From Oscillospiraceae bacterium (lineage in GTDB: Bacteria > Bacillota_A > Clostridia > Oscillospirales > Oscillospiraceae), in assembly GCA_017415945.1 (NCBI GenBank), contig JAFQDR010000089.1:1-34374 (forward strand): DNA of 34,374 nucleotides, written 5' to 3'. The translations under genes and the position numbers were made by a program. The notes under the pieces were generated by a model. It was not told where the DNA came from. It ran no database searches and saw only the letters and a program-made list of their open reading frames with translations. Below are positions 7,996 through 15,751 of this stretch, one piece after another. Numbering within the stretch: position 1 is the stretch's first letter; every line of letters begins with the position of its first letter.

Positions 7996-9242
7996 GAACC
8001 ATTCATTTTGTTCTGGTTATACATCGCCTTGACCTTTTCAACTGCCGCTTCGTATTTCGGAATATCAGCCTTGTTGATGGTAATCGTTGTAACCCAGCCA
8101 TTTTTCAGTCCGCTGAACCGTACACCGTCCTCGTCAAGCTGTTTCGCAATATTGGCAGCGTGACGGCTTTTCAGCTTCGGATAATATTGCAGTTCACTCT
8201 TATCGCCCAGTTCATCATAGGGTGTGTTGCCGATGACATTGGGATTCTTGCTGACAGGATCGGTTTTCTTTGGTTCATCGGCCTTTTTCTGCACATTGCT
8301 GCTTTGCGATTTCTCAAAGTCAAGCTGTGCCGCATACTGAAATTCGCTCAGATACAGCTTTGCAGTAAGGGGAGCGTTTTCAATCTCCTCACGCTTCTCT
8401 GCACGAACACCGTCGATGTACACATCCAGATCTTTATCCCACATCTCCAGTGCAACTTCCTTTGAAACAGGAATCAGCTCGCTGCTCTGCTCACGGGCAA
8501 CATCACGACTCGGCTCCTTTTCAATACCGAAGTACCCATCAAAGTTTTCAATTTCGGACCTTGACTCTGCCATACCCTCTGTATTATCGGGATAGAGAAG
8601 GTACACCGCTTCACCTCTGTCATAAGCAGCCAGTGCTTCTTCCTTTGTATCAATTGGTGTCATATAGGTAAAGTCATAACCATAGCTGTCACGCTGCTTC
8701 TGAATTTCCTCCATATCGGAAACCAACTTTGCTGTTTCGTGAATATCCTCACGATCACCTGCAAAGTCAAGGATCTTGTCCGTATCCTCCTTTAAAAAAT
8801 GTATGCCTCTGTCCGCACAATCTTCAATGAGAAACTCTGCTTTCTGAATATTGTTCAGCTCGGTATCCTCCAGCTTTTCATTGAAAAGCAGATTTTTCCC
8901 TCTGAAGCGAAACCTTGCAAACGCCCATGCCGACGGTACTGCCACTACAAGCTGAAACAGCAGAATGATTCCTACCATCAGCAGCGAGTTCCAGAATACT
9001 GTATAAAACTCCGGTGTAAAAATCAGCAGATCCGTGAAATGCCCAAGAGTTGGATACTGCGGAAGATAGTGAACATCCGCATATTCCCTTGTAAACTGTA
9101 CCAGCGGTGAAATCGTTCCTGCCAGTTCGTCCGAATCCTGCACGGACAAGAGAATGACAAGCACGACAGGATACAGGATCGCAAGAGAAAGCAGTGCAAA
9201 GAGTAGGTAAAGAATAACCGTCCTTACTTTTTTCATGCTCAT
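7947..9242 (-). pseudogene. Chimeric ORF: N-terminus of a sugar ABC permease fused to an ICE large polyvalent-type protein
   Basis: This 431-residue frame is two unrelated proteins. Residues 1 to about 120 are the start of a MalG/AraQ-type carbohydrate ABC permease: two membrane segments (about 8-33 and 84-107), then AFARFRFRGKNLLF. The EAA loop and remaining helices are missing. From about residue 121 the sequence is soluble and acidic, like conjugative-element polyvalent proteins: EKLEDTELNNIQKAEFLIED, later VIGNTPYDELGDKSELQYYPKLKS and NGWVTTITINKADI. The end (MNGSCRALVGWIMPHMTEN) is out of frame with the continuation at 6712-7995. The ATG at 9242 overlaps the stop of the upstream permease gene by 4 bases, so the original operon start is kept. 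Deletion or recombination inside both genes is the likely origin. Confidence 0.75.
8873..8889. repeat. Perfect 17-bp palindrome at the permease/ICE junction
   Basis: GCTTTTCATTGAAAAGC has 8-base arms around one base (8881). It covers the point where the permease-like sequence ends (residue about 120) and the conjugative-element-like sequence begins. Confidence 0.6.
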
Positions 9243-10090
9243 CCCTCCTTATCCCATGCACGCTGTAAGAGTACGATAGCAAGAAATATCACACCGAATA
9301 CGCATACAGCCGCTGCTGCCATTTTGTCCAGTTCCATGTTGACAAACCAGTTATTGAACAAGTGCTGTAAAAGGTACATACTGTCATGGGGATAGGAGCC
9401 TGCAACAAGGTAAGCCTCACGGAATACCTTGAACGAATTCAGGAATGAAATAATCGTAATGGTATACAGCGTTGGTTTCAGATTCGGCAGAATAATATGG
9501 AACAGGCATTGCCGCTCATTCGCTCCGTCAACCCTTGCGGCATCTGTCAGGGAGGTGGAAATGCTCATCATTCCCGTCACCCACAACAGTACCGTATATC
9601 CAAGATTTTTCCAGACATAGCTGCCCACAAGTACCCAGAATGCGGCAGAACTGTGCAGAAATCGTATTTCCGTACCGCCAAGCTCAGTGATAATGGAATT
9701 GATATAGCCTGCATCATCAAAGAGAACCTGCCACACAAGCACAAGTGTTGCGGTCGGTACTGCAAGGGGGAACAGGAGTGCTGACTTAATAAGCCGAATG
9801 TATCTCAGCTTGCACAAAGCATAGGAAATAAAGAATGACAGGACGATCAATATCGGCAGACAGACGGCTGTAAACAGTGCGGTATTTTTCACAGCCAATG
9901 CAAAGGCTTCATTTTCAGAAATGACTTTGAAATTCTGCACTCCCACAAACTCTCCCGTAACTGCGGCATAAAAGGAACGTCTGACGGAATCCACAAAGGG
10001 TATCAGCACAAAGACCATAACACCAATAAAGCTTGGAAGAAGAAAAGGTATGTGCCGCAGATTTTGTTTACGCAATGTTAACCGTTTCAT
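9239..10090 (-). CDS. Carbohydrate ABC transporter permease, MalF/UgpA type
   Basis: This 283-residue, six-helix permease has an N-terminal LLPSFIGVMVFVLIPFVDSV helix and the EAA loop DAARVDGANERQCLFHIILP that docks the ATPase. It starts at ATG 10090, 4 bases after the stop of the binding-protein gene, and its TGA overlaps the ATG of the next permease. It looks complete. Its normal partner, the second permease, is cut after about 120 residues, so the importer is probably not functional unless another copy supplies it. No ATPase gene is present; such sugar importers in Firmicutes often share one encoded elsewhere. Confidence 0.88.
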   Translation of the reverse strand: MKRLTLRKQNLRHIPFLLPSFIGVMVFVLIPFVDSVRRSFYAAVTGEFVGVQNFKVISENEAFALAVKNTALFTAVCLPILIVLSFFISYALCKLRYIRLIKSALLFPLAVPTATLVLVWQVLFDDAGYINSIITELGGTEIRFLHSSAAFWVLVGSYVWKNLGYTVLLWVTGMMSISTSLTDAARVDGANERQCLFHIILPNLKPTLYTITIISFLNSFKVFREAYLVAGSYPHDSMYLLQHLFNNWFVNMELDKMAAAAVCVFGVIFLAIVLLQRAWDKEG

Positions 10091-10094
10091 TGTG

Positions 10095-12302
10095 CTATTC
10101 CTTCATTCGCAGGTCAAGCTGTCTTGTGATTTCAGTAACAGCTTCCTCCGGAGTGAGATGACCTTCAAGGCACTGTGTTCCTACTTTAATAATAATATCG
10201 TGCGTCATGGTATCAAACAATACAGGTTCACTTAAATTTTCGATTGCATTTTGAAATTCAACCACTTCTGTATCATCCATCCATGTTGTATTAACTGTTA
10301 CTTCAACAAGACCGAATCCAACGAAATCATCGGAATTCTTATTCTTATCATAAAACCTCTGTAACGAGTTTTGATTAACTGGGAATCCATCATAATGCTC
10401 TATGTTTTGTACATTTTCTGAAACAGCTGCTGTAAGGAAATTCTGAGCTTCCTCCGTATTATCTCCGGCAGTACAAATACCAAGATTACATTTTGGAATA
10501 AAGATGTTGCTTTCATCGCTTAATCCATATTTATAACTAATATCAGAATTTACGGTATTTAGTGAAGTGATCAAATTCAAGTCGGTATAAAATCCACTTG
10601 TCGTACCCGCTGTAATAACCGCCGCTTCATCCAGCATAAACATGCCTCTTCCAGCTGGACGAATTACCCATTTTTCGGATGGCGCAAGTGAATTCATGTA
10701 CCATGACACCCATTCCCTATTTCCATATCTTTCATCATTCAAAGGACCACTTTGATAAATTCTTGCACAATCACTCAGAATTTGTATCATCGTATTTTTG
10801 TTGATACCATTTTCTGTGACTGCATCATCTCCAACAAGTGCAAATGCTGTATCAATAATGTCCTCTGCCGACAGAAAGTAGGTTGCATATTGCGGAATAC
10901 TATGCTGGTCCTCATCATATTTTTCTTCCACTATATTGGCAAAATCAGAAAGGCTGCTGATATGCTCCATATCCTCCTGCCAAGCAATCACAACAGGCAG
11001 TTCAAATTTACAAGCCACTGAATAAAGTCCGCTATCATCGTTGTTCCACTTCGCAACATTATCAAGCAGAACATTTTCAGGATTCCAAGTATTTTCGCTG
11101 CCTGTCAGGTCAAGGAGCATACCCTTTTCGATATAATTATCAATATCCAGTCCGTCCAGCATTATCACATCGGGAGCATTGTCTGAAAGAATCGCTGTTG
11201 TCAGGTTTTTCAATGCGTCATCATAAGTGATACCGTTTCTCATGCCAATCTCATAATCCACACGCACGGTAGGATTTTTCATTCTGTATTCTATAATGAT
11301 CTGCGACAGAGTATCGTTTTCAGTAAGGCTGTATACTTTAAGTGTAGAGGTAATTTCGTTAACAGCATCGGGATCATAACGATAACGCATGATAACGCCT
11401 TCCTCATAGCTGATCAAAAGGTTTCCATTTTCATCACAAATTACAGAACTCACTGTATAGGCAGGATTGCCCAGTCGGCAAGAATATCCGTCAATAAGCT
11501 GTTCCACCATATTGCCGCCCATGACATAACGGTACAAACCTTTTTTGGAAACAATGTAGAAAGAATCATCTTCGCCACTGCAAAAATCATAAGCAACATG
11601 ATTCCGTCCTACAGATACCCCTTGTTCCATAAGAAAATCCTGCATAGCTTCAGGAGTGTCTACAATTGCTTCATTTTTGTAATCATAGAAGTACATCTCC
11701 GAGGAGTCTACCGCTACAATGTAGTTATTCACTACATCAAAGGCACAGGCTTCTCCATTTAAATAGAATAATGACTTAGCAGACTGACGCTGCATATCAA
11801 TTTCATATACCTGAAAACCTGATTCGCCGGTTCCAAACGCAAACAGCCTTCCATCCTGTGAAAATTCCATCATGGTAAGATATATACCGTCCAGTGAAAA
11901 AGATGAAATCTCACCATCAGATGTAATCATAGCATACTGAATTTCATCACTGACAGAAAAATTGTAGTAACTTAAAAAGTACGTTCCGTCCGAAGAACAG
12001 ACTTCACAAGTAACATGCAAATCTGTTCCAACGCTGCTGGTATCCGGAAGTACCGACTTGCTGAATTCTGATTTATCATCATTCAGATGACAAAACTCCT
12101 TTGTTCCATAATCCAAAAACGCTGCCGTTCCATCATGCAGAAACAATTCTCCGAATGAGCCAGACTGACCCAAAAGCGAAACTTCCTCCTCCACATATCT
12201 ACCTTTGTATGTAACCGTTCCTTCGTCTTTGGGTTCATTGCAGCCTGTGACAGTAAAAGTGACCATAACAGCCATCACAAAAGCAATCAATTTCTTACGC
12301 AT
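10095..12302 (-). CDS. Large lipoprotein: N-terminal propeller-like region plus family 1 solute-binding domain
   Basis: This protein has 735 residues with a lipoprotein signal peptide (lipobox TVTGC, Cys21). Residues about 35-315 contain repeated β-type segments with SxDGxxxLSYYNF, FSQDGRLFAFGTG and CDENGNLLISYEEG patterns, suggesting a β-propeller. From about 320 a family 1 extracellular solute-binding domain follows (LKVYSLTENDTLSQIIIEY, then DNAPDVIMLDG). Ordinary sugar-binding proteins have about 400-450 residues, so the N-terminal half is an addition. It starts at ATG 12302 behind GAGGAGG. It is the first gene of the ABC operon and faces the two-component genes across a shared control region. 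The sugar is unknown. Confidence 0.78.
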   Translation of the reverse strand: MRKKLIAFVMAVMVTFTVTGCNEPKDEGTVTYKGRYVEEEVSLLGQSGSFGELFLHDGTAAFLDYGTKEFCHLNDDKSEFSKSVLPDTSSVGTDLHVTCEVCSSDGTYFLSYYNFSVSDEIQYAMITSDGEISSFSLDGIYLTMMEFSQDGRLFAFGTGESGFQVYEIDMQRQSAKSLFYLNGEACAFDVVNNYIVAVDSSEMYFYDYKNEAIVDTPEAMQDFLMEQGVSVGRNHVAYDFCSGEDDSFYIVSKKGLYRYVMGGNMVEQLIDGYSCRLGNPAYTVSSVICDENGNLLISYEEGVIMRYRYDPDAVNEITSTLKVYSLTENDTLSQIIIEYRMKNPTVRVDYEIGMRNGITYDDALKNLTTAILSDNAPDVIMLDGLDIDNYIEKGMLLDLTGSENTWNPENVLLDNVAKWNNDDSGLYSVACKFELPVVIAWQEDMEHISSLSDFANIVEEKYDEDQHSIPQYATYFLSAEDIIDTAFALVGDDAVTENGINKNTMIQILSDCARIYQSGPLNDERYGNREWVSWYMNSLAPSEKWVIRPAGRGMFMLDEAAVITAGTTSGFYTDLNLITSLNTVNSDISYKYGLSDESNIFIPKCNLGICTAGDNTEEAQNFLTAAVSENVQNIEHYDGFPVNQNSLQRFYDKNKNSDDFVGFGLVEVTVNTTWMDDTEVVEFQNAIENLSEPVLFDTMTHDIIIKVGTQCLEGHLTPEEAVTEITRQLDLRMKE

Positions 12303-12334
12303 AACGCCTGCCTCCTCATATTTGGTATGTTCTT

Positions 12335-12363
12335 ATCATAACACACAAATCTCTAAATAACCT
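12335..12363 (-). promoter_or_regulatory. Likely promoter of the binding-protein/permease operon
   Basis: On the minus strand TATGAT (12340-12335) could be the -10 box. At the -35 position there is no TTGACA but two of the CTCTAA repeats, as expected for a promoter activated by an OmpR-type regulator. Confidence 0.45.
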
Positions 12364-12390
12364 CTAAAATTATCTCTAATTTATCTCTAA
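12351..12390. promoter_or_regulatory. Four phased CTCTAA direct repeats, presumed response-regulator operator
   Basis: CTCTAA starts at 12351, 12362, 12374 and 12385, spacings of 11, 12 and 11 bp, so all copies lie on nearly the same helix face. They occupy the divergent region between the lipoprotein gene and the response-regulator gene. OmpR/PhoB regulators bind direct repeats of about 11 bp, so this is the likely site for the neighbouring regulator. Confidence 0.65.
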
Positions 12391-12412
12391 ATCTTCCGTA
12401 AAGCTGATTTTT

Positions 12413-12422
12413 GTGCTATAAT
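12413..12422 (+). promoter_or_regulatory. Extended -10 promoter of the two-component operon
   Basis: TGTGCTATAAT contains TGC-TATAAT (TATAAT at 12417-12422), an extended -10. The -35 region (TTCCGT) is poor and lies just after the CTCTAA repeats, so autoregulation by the response regulator is likely. Confidence 0.55.
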
Positions 12423-12443
12423 AAAGACAGTGAGGTGAGTTTC

Positions 12444-13127
12444 ATGCGAATTATAATCATAGAAGATGATAAAAAGCAATGCTATCTCCTGCAGTTTCAG
12501 CTTGAGCAGGAAGGCTATGCAGTGGATGTGTGCTTTGATGGTGCAGATGCGGATTACTATCTCAGTCAGAATGCCTATGACATTGTCCTCCTCGACCGTA
12601 TGCTGCCTAATAAGGACGGTATCACGATCTTGCAGGAAATGCGTGCAAAGCAGAACATGACGCCTGTCATTCTGCTGACAGCGCTGGGAGAGCTTTCGGA
12701 TAAGATCACGGGACTTGACAGCGGTGCGGACGATTATCTTGTAAAGCCGTTTGAGTTTGGAGAATTGATGGCTCGGATTCGCTGTCTGCTCCGTCGTCCG
12801 CCGAATCTTGAAAACCTGAATCAGCTTAAAATCGGCGATGTGATTTACAGTCAGGATGCAAATGTACTCACAAGTTCCAAAGACAGCTGTACGCTTTCTC
12901 AGAAAGAGGGTGAACTTCTGCTGCTGTTTCTGCGAAATCCCAATCAGACCTTGCAGAGAAGTACCATTCTTTCAAGAATCTGGGGTGCAGATTATGAAAT
13001 AGACGACGGCAATCTTGATAACTATATGTACTTCATACGCAGACGGCTGAAGAATGTGGGAAGCACACTCAATATCAAGACGATCCGCGGCATTGGGTAT
13101 CGTCTGGAATTAGAAAGTGAGAGCTAA
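12444..13127 (+). CDS. OmpR/PhoB-family response regulator
   Basis: This protein has 227 residues. The receiver domain has D7-D8 (IIEDDK), phospho-acceptor D51 (LLDRMLPNKDG) and K101 (VKPFEF). The C-terminal winged helix shows LSQKEGELLLLFLRNP, RIWG and IKTIRGIGYRL. The start is ATG 12444 after GAGGTGAG; the earlier TTG at 12411 overlaps the promoter and is rejected. It is co-transcribed with the kinase gene 3 bases downstream. It probably binds the four CTCTAA repeats and controls the divergent ABC operon as well as itself. Confidence 0.92.
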   Translation: MRIIIIEDDKKQCYLLQFQLEQEGYAVDVCFDGADADYYLSQNAYDIVLLDRMLPNKDGITILQEMRAKQNMTPVILLTALGELSDKITGLDSGADDYLVKPFEFGELMARIRCLLRRPPNLENLNQLKIGDVIYSQDANVLTSSKDSCTLSQKEGELLLLFLRNPNQTLQRSTILSRIWGADYEIDDGNLDNYMYFIRRRLKNVGSTLNIKTIRGIGYRLELESES

Positions 13128-13130
13128 GTT

Positions 13131-14402
13131 ATGTTCAAAAAGGTACATCTTCGGCTGACTCTGCTTTTTACCATTGTCACAACTCTGATTCTGACGATCA
13201 TGTCGGTATTCTATCTGTATACCAGTCATAGAAGCTTATATAAAAATGCACTGATTGGCTTTCAGAGCGACATCAACACTTTTACAATGAGCTTTGAGAA
13301 AAACTCATCCATATCCTATGACTGGCTTTTAAATCTGCAAAGCAACTATGAATATTTATTCTATCTGTATGACAACGGTATTCCGTTCCGCTTTACCCAT
13401 GATACGAAAACCGAGTCCGAACAGCAATTGATTGAAGATATTCGTCATTATTATCAGAATCATCTCTCACCGCTTACATCTCCTTATACGGCAGAGCATC
13501 AGGAATTTTCATATAAGAAGAATGGGAATGGCTATCATGTAAGTGTTATCACAATTCCGGGAGAAAAAGGCAGCAGTGAGATATTCGTGATACACTCACT
13601 CAGCAAGATTGAAGCACAGCTCCATACGCTGTATTTTAGATTCGGCATTGTAATTATTATAAGCATTGCGGCTTTGTTTACGTTCTCATGGCTTTATACA
13701 AAGAAACTTCTGAAGCCGATTCAGGAGTCACAGGAGAAGCAGGCACAGTTTATTGCGGCTGCATCACATGAAATCAGGAACCCTGTCAATACGATTCTGT
13801 CCGCCCTTGGAGCGATGGAAAAGGGTACGCCGGAACAGCAAAGAGAATTTGCTTCCATTGCCGGAAAGGAGGGCAAGCGGCTTGCTCGTCTGACGAATGA
13901 CCTGCTGACGCTTGCAAGAAGTGACAATCGCAGCTTTCAGACAAGCTTTGGCAGAACGGAGCTCGATACGCTTGTACTGGAATGCTATGAAGCATTTTCC
14001 GCTCCTGCAAGGGAAAAGAAAATCAAATTTTCTGTAGAACTGCCGGACAATACTCTTGTTGCTGAGTCTGTCGACTGCGAAAGGATGAAGCAGGTCATTG
14101 CTATTCTTCTTGACAATGCCATTAGCTATACACCGGAGGGTGGGACTGTAGTCTTGAAAAGCTCAGAAACTGTAAAATCGTACTGCATTGAGGTTGCAGA
14201 CAGTGGAATCGGCATTGATGATGCAGCAAAGAAACGAATTTTTGATCGTTTCTATCGTGCAGACGAATCACGCACAAGCAAGTCTCATTTCGGGCTTGGA
14301 CTTTCGATTGCAAAGGAAATCGTAGAGCTGCATCACGGTACGATTTCGGTTTCCGATACGAAAGGTGGCGGCGCTACATTCAGGATAACTTTGCCAAAAT
14401 AA
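13131..14402 (+). CDS. Sensor histidine kinase, partner of the OmpR-type regulator
   Basis: This 423-residue protein has two membrane helices (about 8-30 and 169-189) enclosing an extracytoplasmic sensor of about 140 residues. Then come the phospho-acceptor box AASHEIRNPVNTIL (His213) and a HATPase domain with DNAISYTPEGG (N box), DSGIGID (G1), FDRFYR (F box) and FGLGLSIAKEI (G2). There is no clear HAMP domain. It is the second gene of the two-component operon. The sensor part has no family I recognise; a cell-surface sugar signal, perhaps passed by the lipoprotein, is an inference. Confidence 0.92.
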   Translation: MFKKVHLRLTLLFTIVTTLILTIMSVFYLYTSHRSLYKNALIGFQSDINTFTMSFEKNSSISYDWLLNLQSNYEYLFYLYDNGIPFRFTHDTKTESEQQLIEDIRHYYQNHLSPLTSPYTAEHQEFSYKKNGNGYHVSVITIPGEKGSSEIFVIHSLSKIEAQLHTLYFRFGIVIIISIAALFTFSWLYTKKLLKPIQESQEKQAQFIAAASHEIRNPVNTILSALGAMEKGTPEQQREFASIAGKEGKRLARLTNDLLTLARSDNRSFQTSFGRTELDTLVLECYEAFSAPAREKKIKFSVELPDNTLVAESVDCERMKQVIAILLDNAISYTPEGGTVVLKSSETVKSYCIEVADSGIGIDDAAKKRIFDRFYRADESRTSKSHFGLGLSIAKEIVELHHGTISVSDTKGGGATFRITLPK

Positions 14403-14414
14403 CATATATGTGAA

Positions 14415-14447
14415 AAACCTCGTATCTTTTTGTGAGATACGAGGTTT
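14415..14447 (+). terminator. Terminator after the two-component operon
   Basis: A 13-bp perfect stem, AAACCTCGTATCT / AGATACGAGGTTT, with a 7-base loop begins 12 bases after the kinase stop codon. The downstream U-tract is weak. Confidence 0.65.
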
Positions 14448-14449
14448 CG

Positions 14450-14573
14450 TATAATTCATTAAATGTCAGTTGCCTTGCTCTATCCATTCGTTTCGCTATT
14501 ATTATACTATCCTTGTTTCGCTAGTGGGCGCTTACGACAATGGGTTGTATTCATGGAGTTTTTTTTTAAAACA
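14450..14573. other. Non-coding boundary between foreign region and backbone
   Basis: About 125 bases of low-GC sequence with no gene, including TTTCGCTA twice (at about 14490 and 14516). Base composition changes here from AT-rich to the GC-richer backbone. No integrase or clear attachment site is visible. Confidence 0.35.
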
Positions 14574-14608
14574 AAAAGCCATGCAGACAATGTAACTGCA
14601 TGGCTTTT
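14566..14608 (-). terminator. Terminator of the symporter/CPBP transcription unit
   Basis: The stem AAAAGCCATGCAG / CTGCATGGCTTTT has a 9-base loop. On the minus strand it is followed by a T-rich run (TTTTTGTTTT). It lies about 90 bases after the stop of the CPBP protease gene. Confidence 0.75.
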
Positions 14609-14697
14609 GCTTGCCCAATCGATTTGGTAGAGATATTCCCTATCGCAAACACGATTTCGGCGGGTTTTTCATTTTAACAATATTTCTCGATCGGCAG

Positions 14698-15729
14698 TTA
14701 CCACAGCCCCACCGCACGCAGCACGGTCATGGCGATCAGCATCAGCCATGCAAGCAGCATGCCGGGGGATGTCAGCATGGTCAGAAATGCCTGACCGCCG
14801 GTCAGTCCGGTCTCACTCTTTCCCATCCGGAACGTCTCACGATGGAAAACAAGCTCAAGAATCAGAATAATCACCGCTGCCAGCATCAGACAGAGGATTA
14901 GTCCGCCCATCACCATCAGAATCGACAGCGTGCCGATGTTCTCAATCATCCATTCGATATCCGCTTCAAGCAGCTTCTCCTGATCGATGCCGCCGATGAA
15001 CAGCGACTGAATGCCGCCGATGGTATTGATGAACAGATGCAGCAGATAGGGTGCCAGCACCGTGCCGGTCTTGACTACCAGGAAGCACGCACAGATGCCC
15101 ATCACAGCCGCATAAAGCGTCTGGCCGTAATTAGCATGCCAGAGGCCGAACAGGATGCCGCACATCACGGCCGCCGGCCAGTTCCCATAAGGCTGAAGAC
15201 TCCGGAAGATCGAAGCACGGAACAACAGCTCCTCAAAAAAGGGCGCCAGCAGGACGATGGCATAGATGTTGCCGATCTTTGACATGAGCGATTCGCGTGC
15301 CGCCATCTCTGGCTGTACAAGATCAATCCCGAAGAGCTTGTCGACCGCCGATTCCAGTATGACATTGAGAAACTGGGACAGATAGGCGGACATGTAGATG
15401 AGACCTGCACACATCACAATCCAGACCAGCATACGCCAGACGGGGACAGCCGGCTTTGCAAAGCCCTTCCGGATGGAAATGCCGTTCTTCCGGCCGCACA
15501 GCAGCCAGAACAGCAGCAGGAGTGTCGGAACAATCACAGGATACTGAATCGTATAGGCCGCCAGCTGATACACATCCTCATAATGGCTGCTGTAAGGAGA
15601 CATGCACAGGGACAGGACAAAGGGCAGCAGAAAGCTCACGCCAATGGACAATGCATAGAAAACGATCATCATCAGACCCGCTGTGTTCGAGGCACGGCGC
15701 AGGTCTTTTTTATGCTGTTTCAGTTCCAT
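14698..15729 (-). CDS. CPBP-family intramembrane metalloprotease (CAAX-type)
   Basis: This 343-residue membrane protein has about eight helices and the three CPBP motifs: EELLFR (E166, E167, R171), FGLWHANYG (H198, N200) and HLFIN (H231, N235). The family comprises glutamic-type intramembrane proteases that process prenylated, peptide or regulatory substrates; the substrate here is unknown. ATG 15729 follows AAGGAG. The gene sits 22 bases behind the symporter gene and shares its promoter, ending at the terminator at 14566-14608. Confidence 0.85.
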   Translation of the reverse strand: MELKQHKKDLRRASNTAGLMMIVFYALSIGVSFLLPFVLSLCMSPYSSHYEDVYQLAAYTIQYPVIVPTLLLLFWLLCGRKNGISIRKGFAKPAVPVWRMLVWIVMCAGLIYMSAYLSQFLNVILESAVDKLFGIDLVQPEMAARESLMSKIGNIYAIVLLAPFFEELLFRASIFRSLQPYGNWPAAVMCGILFGLWHANYGQTLYAAVMGICACFLVVKTGTVLAPYLLHLFINTIGGIQSLFIGGIDQEKLLEADIEWMIENIGTLSILMVMGGLILCLMLAAVIILILELVFHRETFRMGKSETGLTGGQAFLTMLTSPGMLLAWLMLIAMTVLRAVGLW

Positions 15730-15751
15730 AAGGTCTCCTTCCCAGGCTGTG

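Noticed and set aside
12351..12390. CRISPR-like repeat array
   Set aside because: The repeat unit is only 6-7 bases with 5-base gaps; it fits a regulator operator, and no cas genes are present.
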